Source of the DNA: Undibacterium cyanobacteriorum
Lineage (GTDB): Bacteria > Pseudomonadota > Gammaproteobacteria > Burkholderiales > Burkholderiaceae_D
Assembly (NCBI RefSeq): GCF_031326225.1
Contig: NZ_CP133720.1
Location: forward strand, 4,474,648 to 4,538,647
Direction of reading: 5' to 3'
Length of the DNA stretch: 64,000 nucleotides
The notes under the pieces: generated by a model
Database searches by the model: none
The model's input: the letters and a program-made list of their open reading frames with translations, nothing else
What the model was told of the DNA's origin: nothing
Translations under genes and position numbers: made by a program
Shown here: piece by piece, positions 1-6,334 of the stretch
Layout: every line of letters begins with the position of its first letter
Numbering within the stretch: position 1 is the first letter of the stretch

Positions 1-905
1 TTGGCCCGGATAGTCTTTGTAAATTCCTCTGGCGTAAAACCAAGGCGACTCAAGATCGGAGGAACTCGTTGCGACATCGCATGCTTTTTGTCACTGCGTA
101 CGATGCGCGCTGCCCAATCTACGAGTTCGATGTAATCTCGCGCAGTGCATGGTAGACCTTGGGCTGGTGCGACACTGAGTGAATTGCCAAAAGGATGGAG
201 TGGGATTCTATTCGGCTTTGCAAGGGTTGAAGGTGCTGTTGATTTCTGCCGTTTTGCTCTGGGCTTTTTGAGATCTTGTAAGCGTTGTTGAATGGACGTG
301 TAATCCGAATTCTCAGGCAAATCAGCGATACCCGCGCGTATCGGATTGAGGTCAACATAGGCGCAACAAGCGAGCAGTCCTGCTTCGTCTAAAATTGCTT
401 GGCTCTTAAAACGCCCTTCCCAAAACCTGCCAGTACACTGATCTTCGACGTTCGCTCGTCTTGCGATCGATTCATTCAAACAGCGCATGAACCAAGAAAT
501 ATCGTAAAGGCGAGCGCGTAATTGTTCGACCAACTCATCCGCAACGCGCCTTGTCGAGGTATCTTGATGTTTGCCTTGCATAAGCTGGTCAAGAATGTAG
601 GGCAAATTAAACAAGCGAGACCAGCGTTGCAGCACTTCCTCTTGGCTTAACTTCTCCGCAGCTTCACGATCGACATGTAGCACCACGTGGTAATGGTTAG
701 ACATGACTGCATACGCGCACACCGACATCGCAAACACCTCTGAGAGTTCGGTCAAACGCTCGACCACCCAAGCTTTACGATGTGAAAAATCTTGCCCAGA
801 GAAATGATCTTTACCCCACAAGAAAGCACGACGAACACAGCGCCCTATGCAGTGATAATACGGTGTTGCCTCTAAAGAGACATAACGACTTCGCGCCATC
901 GGCAT
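1..905 (-). CDS. REP-associated tyrosine transposase (RAYT), partial
   Basis: A single open frame runs off the window start, so the C-terminus is missing (301 codons visible). The start at 905 is chosen because a perfect AAGGAGG lies 6 nt upstream; an in-frame ATG two codons later is less well spaced. The Y1/HUH signature is visible: the metal-binding His pair in SNHYHVVLHVD (residues 71 and 73), and a downstream Tyr in the AYVDLNPIRAG motif (Tyr183) typical of the catalytic tyrosine of RAYT/IS200-like enzymes. Known members nick single-stranded DNA at GTAG-headed REP hairpins and are domesticated rather than self-mobile. Several GTAG-headed REP-like palindromes lie in this window (6.0, 6.2, 9.8 and 23.1 kb) and are plausible substrates, but no REP was seen immediately beside the gene. 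Family assignment is confident; the substrate link is inference. Confidence 0.85.
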   Translation of the reverse strand, partial: MPMARSRYVSLEATPYYHCIGRCVRRAFLWGKDHFSGQDFSHRKAWVVERLTELSEVFAMSVCAYAVMSNHYHVVLHVDREAAEKLSQEEVLQRWSRLFNLPYILDQLMQGKHQDTSTRRVADELVEQLRARLYDISWFMRCLNESIARRANVEDQCTGRFWEGRFKSQAILDEAGLLACCAYVDLNPIRAGIADLPENSDYTSIQQRLQDLKKPRAKRQKSTAPSTLAKPNRIPLHPFGNSLSVAPAQGLPCTARDYIELVDWAARIVRSDKKHAMSQRVPPILSRLGFTPEEFTKTIRA

Positions 906-1068
906 CAGCCACCTCCTTCGTTTTAAGAAGAATTGAGTGTGGCTTTAGCTTAGGCTAACGATTATTAAATTGCAAGATAATTTAATAATATATTGCTTTT
1001 TGAGATGGGTGTCCAATTGGTTAATAAAAATCAATATTAGTTCTTCCCATTAGCATCTACAAAAAACA

Positions 1069-1090
1069 AAAGCGAGCCACAGCTCGCTTT
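1069..1090 (-). terminator. Rho-independent terminator of HINT ORF 1
   Basis: A perfect 9-bp stem (AAAGCGAGC with GCTCGCTTT, 4-nt loop) is followed on the minus strand by a T-rich tail. It lies 88 nt beyond the stop of the HINT ORF at 1178 and is almost identical to the hairpins at 2101 and 3196. Confidence 0.85.
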
Positions 1091-1177
1091 CGTCCAACAT
1101 AAAGCACTTCCAATTAAGTGCCTCTCCAAAATTTTCGTTTGACAGCACTCACTCACATTCGTACGAATACGCTGACG

Positions 1178-1996
1178 CTATTCGTACCTACCGTCCATCG
1201 ACTTTATGGGAGCTACGCGGGCTTCATATCCACCGCAATTGGTGTTATGCACCCAGACACCATGTTTACCCACATAGTATGTATGAAAGTCTTCAACTTC
1301 CAAATTGTGCACAGGAAGCTTGAAATAGGGATCTTCTAACTCATCATTGCGCACTGCGTCTATAGCAAAAACTTCAGTTGCGATTAGCTTGTTATTTAAG
1401 AAATCAGTCAATGCACCGCGATCCCTAACATCTTCCATGTGGCTTGGTAGCCAACCAATGCCCTCTTGGCTACTCAAATATATTGAACCGCATCCATTAA
1501 CCTGGACCGATGCGCCGTCAACCAATTCAAAATATGGGCCATTTCCTCCGAATCCGTCAGGTAAACGGCTCGCTTCGGTCCAACCTTCATCGGTTACCCA
1601 AAATGGATGGTTTAAGGTTGAAATGATTGGGTAAAAGCGGTCTGGGTCATCACGCAGCGAATAGCCAACTCTCATCACAGTCGTCGGCTTATGCGCAAAT
1701 GTCTTCACAACCCGTTTATACGCCTGCTCACCGCCATTCTCAGGTTTCGATAAAACCCAATCACCAACCTTGATTTGTTCAATTGGTACAAGACCTTCTT
1801 TGGTGTGCACCAAAGTGCCAGCGGCAAAACAAGCACCGTCTTCAATACAATTTCGTTTATCGCCAGCACCGTTTCCTACATCTGTACAAAACCTAAAGTC
1901 TCTCGCGATGTGTTTGCCATTGAATGTATCGTTTGAGGGTTGAGCTTGAGTACTTAGTTCAAACTCTCGATGTAGCGATAGATCCGTCACCAACAT
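1178..1996 (-). CDS. Orphan HINT (pretoxin-type) protein without toxin domain
   Basis: 272 aa. A HINT/intein-like autoprocessing module occupies about residues 56-255. The nucleophile block is CFAAGTLVHTKEG (Cys56), the middle block LNHPFWVT, and the C-terminal block ends in HTYYVGKHGVWVHN, keeping the terminal His-Asn used in peptide cleavage. In polymorphic toxins (Rhs, CdiA and relatives) this pretoxin-HINT domain sits just before the C-terminal toxin and releases it. Here only about 20 residues follow the HN, ending in APIKSMDGRYE, and the N-terminus is a 55-aa stub, so both the delivery part and a toxin of normal size are missing. Upstream is GAGAG about 7 nt from the ATG. It probably derives from a displaced cassette of a polymorphic-toxin locus. 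The protein may still self-cleave but should not be toxic. The domain call is firm; the origin is inference. Confidence 0.75.
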   Translation of the reverse strand: MLVTDLSLHREFELSTQAQPSNDTFNGKHIARDFRFCTDVGNGAGDKRNCIEDGACFAAGTLVHTKEGLVPIEQIKVGDWVLSKPENGGEQAYKRVVKTFAHKPTTVMRVGYSLRDDPDRFYPIISTLNHPFWVTDEGWTEASRLPDGFGGNGPYFELVDGASVQVNGCGSIYLSSQEGIGWLPSHMEDVRDRGALTDFLNNKLIATEVFAIDAVRNDELEDPYFKLPVHNLEVEDFHTYYVGKHGVWVHNTNCGGYEARVAPIKSMDGRYE

Positions 1997-2027
1997 AATT
2001 CACTCTCTCACTTGTTTGGACGCTCAT

Positions 2028-2122
2028 TAGAACAGACAACCAATCAAAATGGCAACAAAGTCCAAAACTAGTTCCACTCATCAACATCCACAAAAAAGCA
2101 AAAGCGAGCCGAAGCTCGCTTT
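2028..2122 (-). repeat. Intergenic repeat incl. terminator, copy 2
   Basis: The stretch from TTAGAACAGACA to the GCTCGCTTT hairpin closely resembles 3119-3217 and, more weakly, about 1013-1090. It includes the terminator stem 2101-2109/2114-2122 (AAAGCGAGC/GCTCGCTTT) with a T-rich minus-strand tail. It separates HINT ORF 2 and the IS remnant from HINT ORF 1, as expected for a duplicated gene-plus-terminator cassette. Confidence 0.75.
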
Positions 2123-2258
2123 CATCTGGTTTCAAGCACTCGAAACAACAGCAATTAAATCGGACACCCACCTCATTTGGGTCATTGGCGCCCATCCAAA
2201 ATATTGCTTCTGGAAGTGGGTGTCTCTTCATTTCGCTTTATACAAAACAAGCTGGGGT

Positions 2259-2399
2259 AAATCCTTTTACGGCAGACTACGTGCCGCTGGAAAACCCAAC
2301 ATGGTGATCATTGGTGCGATGATGCGAAAACTCATTCACGTTGCTTTTGGCGTTCTCAGATCGGGAAAAAACTTTGATAAGACTTTGCATTCTGCTTGA
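2259..2399 (+). pseudogene. IS110/IS116-family transposase 3' remnant
   Basis: The plus-strand frame encodes about 46 residues, KSFYGRLRAAGKPN then MRKLIHVAFGVLRSGK and KTLHSA before TGA. This matches the conserved C-terminal tail of IS110-family (IS116/IS902) DEDD transposases, where GKP..M......MRKL.H...GVL.SG is typical. No other part of the transposase is present. The in-frame extension upstream (from 2049) runs through the terminator repeat and is not transposase. The fragment abuts the broken 3' end of HINT ORF 2, so an insertion and deletion probably removed the toxin-coding part of that cassette. Confidence 0.7.
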
Positions 2400-2414
2400 T
2401 TTGGATAACAGTAT

Positions 2415-2966
2415 CTACCGTCCCTCGGCTTTATCGGAGCTACATCTGCTGTGCACCCATACTCCTTCCTCGCCAACGTAATATGTGTGATATTCATCCA
2501 CTTCAAAGTTATACACAGTTCCAACATCGACATTTTGAAAACACCTAAAAACTCTGAGATTTCCGTACCTAAAAGTTTCCACTGTATCACCGGCGATATC
2601 CATCTCACCAACGAGTATCCAACCACGCCCCTTACACCAAATTAGGTGATTTGGTGTGACGAAAATAGTCTCCGTATTGCCTGATGCAAGATTCGCCACT
2701 ACGACTTTACTGAGTGCCTGTTTTTCTTTTGCATATACTTGAGTGACTTTCCTATACGTATATTCGTTCAATTCTCTAATTCTATCTGGCGTGCGCTGAT
2801 CCTCTGGGAAAGACAAAACCCAATCACCAACTTTGATTTTCTCAATGGGCACCAACCCTTCTTTGGTATGAACTAAGGTACCTGCAGCGAAGCATCCACC
2901 CGTTTCAAATCCACACCGACGTTTGTTAATTGGTTCCTTGTGTTTGTTCAACACTGCTTTGTACAT
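2415..2966 (-). CDS. Orphan HINT (pretoxin-type) protein, truncated and frameshifted
   Basis: 183 aa, paralogous to the HINT ORF at 1178-1996. CFAAGTLVHTKEGLVPIEKI starts the module (Cys25); TPNHLIW is the middle block; EYHTYYVGEEGVWVHS is the C-terminal block. The terminal Asn of the His-Asn pair is Ser here, so C-terminal cleavage is probably impaired. Comparison with ORF 1 shows that after VWVH the homology (VAPIK..DGRY) continues in the +1 frame. A small deletion shifted the frame and creates TAG at 2415; the shifted frame then enters the IS110 remnant. The start at 2966 is supported by GGAGGGAGCAAGTA before the ATG. An untranslated or 30-codon stretch just upstream ends with TAA overlapping this ATG. 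It is probably a decaying cassette. Confidence 0.7.
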   Translation of the reverse strand: MYKAVLNKHKEPINKRRCGFETGGCFAAGTLVHTKEGLVPIEKIKVGDWVLSFPEDQRTPDRIRELNEYTYRKVTQVYAKEKQALSKVVVANLASGNTETIFVTPNHLIWCKGRGWILVGEMDIAGDTVETFRYGNLRVFRCFQNVDVGTVYNFEVDEYHTYYVGEEGVWVHSRCSSDKAEGR

Positions 2967-3058
2967 TACTTGCTCCCTCCATCAATTATCATTGCCAGAT
3001 TTTCCGCAGTGCCTCGTTTACATATTTCACGTAATAATTCACAGGAAACCCATTCCAT
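2966..3058 (-). CDS. Possible 30-aa leader or degraded ORF upstream of HINT ORF 2
   Basis: An ATG directly after an in-frame TAG opens a 30-codon frame (MEWVSCELLREICKRGTAEN and ten more residues). Its TAA overlaps the HINT ATG as TAATG, and its last codons carry the Shine-Dalgarno of the HINT gene. It may be the surviving C-terminus of a broken upstream gene, since the frame also reads open before the TAG (MPLDTSHGQAEEKPLK), or a translational-coupling leader. No family was recognised. Confidence 0.3.
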   Translation of the reverse strand: MEWVSCELLREICKRGTAENLAMIIDGGSK

Positions 3059-3118
3059 CTACTTCAGCGGTTTCTCTTCAGCTTGCCCATGCGAAGTGTC
3101 GAGCGGCATGAAGTGACG

Positions 3119-3217
3119 ATTAGAACAGACACACAATCAAAAAAGCAATAGAAATCGTTACTAGTTCTCGCCATCAACAACCACCCTAAAAAGCAAAAGC
3201 GAGCCGCAGCTCGCTTT
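3119..3217 (-). repeat. Intergenic repeat incl. terminator, copy 3
   Basis: The stem is AAAGCGAGC 3196-3204 with GCTCGCTTT 3209-3217, and the minus-strand tail is T-rich. It ends the GH1/permease transcript 27 nt after its stop codon. The following about 75 bp (to TTAGAACAGACA) matches the stretch beyond the 2101 terminator, so the repeat includes both terminator and downstream DNA. Confidence 0.8.
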
Positions 3218-3244
3218 CATCCTACCCTTCCAATTCGAAACCCC

Positions 3245-4588
3245 TCACCCACAAACCCGAACAAAATCCCGATACCACAGCGCACTATCCTTCGGTATCC
3301 TCTGCAGCGTTTCGTAGTCGACATAGTACAAACCAAAGCGGCGAAGGTAGCCTGAGTTCCATTCGAAATTGTCCATCAAGCTCCAATAGAAATAGCCTTG
3401 GATGTTGACGCCGGCGGCTTTGGCTTCTGCCACCGCGTTGAGGTGGGCGCGGACGAAGTTGATGCGGTTTTGGTCGTGGATGCGGCCTTGTTCGACTTTG
3501 TCGGGGAAGGCGACGCCGTTTTCTGTGATGTAGATTTCGGGCAGGCCGTGGGCTGCGTATTCGCGGTGGATGCCGATTAATAAATCACGTAGGCCTTGCG
3601 GATAAATCTCCCAGCCCATGTCGGTGAGGCCGAGTTTGGTTTCTGGTTTGCGTGGTGGATTTTCAGTGCTGACGTAGGCGCGGAAATAGTAATTCACGCC
3701 TAAAAAATCGAGCGGTTGATGAATGATGGCCATGTCTTCGGCTTCAACATGGAAGCGGCTGAGGTCCATGCGGTCGAGTGCGATTTGTGGATAATGGCCT
3801 TTGAAAATCGGGTCCATGAACCATTGCACGGAACGCGCGTATTCCCATGCGGCTTCGGCGATATCGGCGGCGCTATTGGTGGCGGGTTCGGCAGTCCATT
3901 GATTGAGCACGATACCGAGTTTGGCGCTGACATGTTGGTCGCGCATGGCAGACATCGCCAGACCATGCGACAACAATAAATGATGCGAGACTTGCAGCGC
4001 GGCGACGGTGTCGGTCACGCCCGGAGCGAATTGGCCATTGCCGTAGCCGAGATTGGCGGTGCACCACGGCTCGTTATGGGTGGCGATGGACACAGCGCGA
4101 TCGCCGAAGCGACGTGCCACTTCCTTGGCGTAAGCCGCGAAATGATGCGCGGTATCTCGATTGAGCCAGCCGCCTTGGTCTTGCAAACCCTGTGGCAAAT
4201 CCCAGTGATACAAGGTGATGTGCGCTTGAATCTGGCGCTTGGCGAGTTCGTCTAATAACTGACTATAGAACGCAAAGCCTGCTTCATTCCATGCACCATA
4301 GCCCAAGGGCTGCACGCGCGACCATGAGATAGAAAAGCGATAGGCATGCACATTGAGATCCGCGATGTGTTGCGCATCTTCAGCGTAGCGGTGGTAGTGA
4401 TCGCAGGCGACATCGCCACTACTGTTATCCATAATTTTGCCTGGCGTGTGGCTGAAGGTATCCCAGATCGAAGGAGCACGGCCGCCCACTGCGGCGCCAC
4501 CTTCGATTTGATATGCACTGGTTGCCACACCCCAGAAGAAAGGGCTCTCAAATTGTTTCGCTAAGGCGAGATCGCTTGCATTTATCAT
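3245..4588 (-). CDS. GH1 beta-glucosidase (cytoplasmic)
   Basis: 447 aa, the usual length for bacterial GH1. The retaining catalytic pair is visible: acid/base Glu173 in THNEPW and nucleophile Glu356 in YITENG. The N-terminal FFWGVATSAYQIEGG block and the C-terminal YFYWSLMDNFEW block are also intact. There is no signal peptide, so it should hydrolyse imported beta-linked gluco-oligosaccharides to glucose in the cytoplasm. It starts 18 nt after the stop of the FucP-type permease gene, with GAGTGAG before the ATG, so the two form an operon ending at the hairpin at 3196. A paralogue lies at 10117. Substrate preference (beta-1,3 or beta-1,4) cannot be read from the sequence; the surrounding GH16/GH5/GH3 genes favour laminarin- or mixed-linkage-derived oligosaccharides. 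Confidence 0.93.
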   Translation of the reverse strand: MINASDLALAKQFESPFFWGVATSAYQIEGGAAVGGRAPSIWDTFSHTPGKIMDNSSGDVACDHYHRYAEDAQHIADLNVHAYRFSISWSRVQPLGYGAWNEAGFAFYSQLLDELAKRQIQAHITLYHWDLPQGLQDQGGWLNRDTAHHFAAYAKEVARRFGDRAVSIATHNEPWCTANLGYGNGQFAPGVTDTVAALQVSHHLLLSHGLAMSAMRDQHVSAKLGIVLNQWTAEPATNSAADIAEAAWEYARSVQWFMDPIFKGHYPQIALDRMDLSRFHVEAEDMAIIHQPLDFLGVNYYFRAYVSTENPPRKPETKLGLTDMGWEIYPQGLRDLLIGIHREYAAHGLPEIYITENGVAFPDKVEQGRIHDQNRINFVRAHLNAVAEAKAAGVNIQGYFYWSLMDNFEWNSGYLRRFGLYYVDYETLQRIPKDSALWYRDFVRVCG

Positions 4589-4606
4589 TGACTCACTCGC
4601 ATCAAT

Positions 4607-5947
4607 TTAACTATGGTTTGAATTGTTGGCTTGGTTGTACATCCCCGCATATTTCCAACCGAAGAACAGGATGTAGGCATAGCACACCACAGGGATGTAG
4701 AAGGACATCTGCAAACCGATTTGATCTGCCAAATAGCCTTGCGCGAATGGCACCAAGGCACCACCAACAATCGCCATACACAAAACGCCCGAACCTTGTC
4801 CTGTGAGCGCACCGAGTTTATGCAGTGCCATACTGAAGATGGTCGGGAACATAATCGAGTTACACAGACCCACCGCGATAATCGCCCACATCGCGAGGCT
4901 GCCGTGGCCGAAGATCGCCGTCAAAATCAAGACAATGGAAGCGGCCGCGTTAAAGGCCAAGGCCTTACCAGGGCTAACGCTGCGCATCACCGCAAAACCG
5001 ATGAAGCGACCAACCATAGCACCACCCCAGTAGTAACTGACGTAATGTGCGGCGTCGGCGGCACTGAGCGCCGCGATATTGGCTTCACCTAAAAAGTTGA
5101 TTAAGAAACTGCCAATACTGACCTCGCCACCGACGTACAAGAAAATCCCGATTGCACCTAAGACTAAATGGCGCTGAGCAAAAATAGAGGTTGTCGCTTG
5201 CGCTGCGATGGCGCTGGAAGCCTCTGGTGCATCGCCATGCTCGATTTTTGGCAAACGAGCGAAGGCAAATAGGATCGCTAAGACCGCTAAGGCAGCGGCA
5301 AGCGCCAAGTAAGGGCCTTGCACGGTCGCAGCTTCTTTAGCGCGATGCGCGGCTTGTTCTGCTGCACTCATGGCGGCGATTTGATCAGCACCGAGCAAAG
5401 CACCAGACAAAATCAACATGCCACCCACAGCTGGGCCGATGGTAGTACCTAAAGAGTTGAATGCTTGCGTCAAAGTTAAACGGCTAGATGCGGTTTTCGC
5501 ATCACCTAAAATCGTGACATAGGGGTTCGCTGCGACTTGCAAAATCGTGATGCCAGAAGCGAGTACGAAGAAGGCCAATAAGAACAAAGCATAACCACTG
5601 TTCGCTGCTGGATAAAACAGGGCACAACCGCTGGCAGCAATCAACAAACCAGTGACCGCACCACGTTGATATCCGATGCGCTTAATCAACATCCCAGCGG
5701 GCCAAGAAACGATGAAGTAAGCACCGAAGAAACAGAATTGCACCAACATCGCCTGCACATAACTCAAAGTGTAAATGGCCTTTAAATGCGGGATCAAGAC
5801 ATCATTGAGTGAAGTCAGCAAGCCCCACATAAAAAACAGGATGGTGACGATGACCAAAGGGCCTGTGGTCGATGTCGATGAACTGCTGGCTGAGTTGGCA
5901 GCCAAGTTGGGGTTGCTAGCGTCGACGCTAGTGTTGAAATTTGCCAT
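4607..5947 (-). CDS. FucP/GluP-type MFS sugar permease
   Basis: 446 aa, about 12 hydrophobic segments, inner membrane. The FHS (FucP) family signature NDVLIPHLK follows the first helix (residues 48-56), and later blocks such as LFFLAFFVLASGITILQVA and NPYVTILG are typical of glucose/galactose:H+ symporters. The longest frame reaches 5998, but the start at 5947 is preferred because AGGAGGAGACCC lies right before that ATG. It heads a two-gene operon with the GH1 enzyme, which suggests uptake of glucose or a short glucoside released in the periplasm by the GH3 enzyme encoded just upstream. Substrate is inferred from context only. The 387-nt gap upstream is full of repeats and no LacI-type operator was seen there. 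Confidence 0.88.
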   Translation of the reverse strand: MANFNTSVDASNPNLAANSASSSSTSTTGPLVIVTILFFMWGLLTSLNDVLIPHLKAIYTLSYVQAMLVQFCFFGAYFIVSWPAGMLIKRIGYQRGAVTGLLIAASGCALFYPAANSGYALFLLAFFVLASGITILQVAANPYVTILGDAKTASSRLTLTQAFNSLGTTIGPAVGGMLILSGALLGADQIAAMSAAEQAAHRAKEAATVQGPYLALAAALAVLAILFAFARLPKIEHGDAPEASSAIAAQATTSIFAQRHLVLGAIGIFLYVGGEVSIGSFLINFLGEANIAALSAADAAHYVSYYWGGAMVGRFIGFAVMRSVSPGKALAFNAAASIVLILTAIFGHGSLAMWAIIAVGLCNSIMFPTIFSMALHKLGALTGQGSGVLCMAIVGGALVPFAQGYLADQIGLQMSFYIPVVCYAYILFFGWKYAGMYNQANNSNHS

Positions 5948-6038
5948 GGGTCTCCTCCTGTGTTTTTTTGTGCTTGGTGCTTTTTTTGATGCAGTCATTC
6001 CTGCTGAGGCAGGAATCTAGAGTCTTTGGTTTTACGAC

Positions 6039-6058
6039 GCGGGTTTCACCCGCCCTAC
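6039..6058 (-). repeat. GTAG-headed REP-like palindrome, class 1
   Basis: On the minus strand GTAG is followed by GGCGGGTGAAACCCGC (stem GCGGGT/ACCCGC, 3-4 nt loop). Further copies of the same sequence lie at 6219-6238 (plus) and 6267-6286 (minus). The GTAG head plus imperfect hairpin is the layout of REP sequences processed by RAYT enzymes. Confidence 0.65.
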
Positions 6059-6115
6059 AATTTCTTAATACTGCGTGTGTGACCATAAGGACGATTTTCA
6101 AGCCCATCTGAACCA

Positions 6116-6153
6116 CCCTCACCCTAGCCCTCTCCCGCACGCGGGAGAGGGGA
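6116..6153. repeat. C-rich dispersed repeat with 11-bp hairpin
   Basis: CCCTCACCCTAGCCCTCTCCCGC opens onto the stem 6128-6138/6141-6151 with a 2-nt loop. Related CCCCACCCTAACCCT...GGGAGGGA stretches occur at 9521-9559, 14550-14588 and 17478-17517, always between genes. It is a dispersed short repeat of unknown role; a terminator role for the upstream GH3 transcript is possible, but no T-tract follows. Confidence 0.5.
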
Positions 6154-6218
6154 TGTCCAAAGTATTCAGTCTTCAAGCCAGTTTGGACTACCCTAACTGC
6201 CACTAATTTGTGCTTCTC

Positions 6219-6286
6219 GTAGGGCGGGTGAAACCCGCGCTGCTTTGGTGCTCGGAGTCTGGCGGCGCGGGTTTCACCCGCCCTAC
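6219..6286. repeat. Inverted pair of class-1 REP elements (BIME-like)
   Basis: GTAGGGCGGGTGAAACCCGC lies at 6219-6238 on plus and the same 20-mer at 6267-6286 on minus, 28 nt apart, in the gap after the GH3 stop codon. Paired inverted REPs are the usual BIME arrangement and may act as 3'-end stabilisers of the GH3 mRNA. Confidence 0.65.
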
Positions 6287-6334
6287 AACTTCTTACACCC
6301 CGCTCCCACCCTCCCCTCGAAGGGAAGCTTCAAA

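Noticed and set aside
2049..2258. N-terminal part of the plus-strand frame leading into the IS110 remnant
   Set aside because: It is the reverse of the terminator repeat and has no transposase similarity; only the last about 46 codons match.
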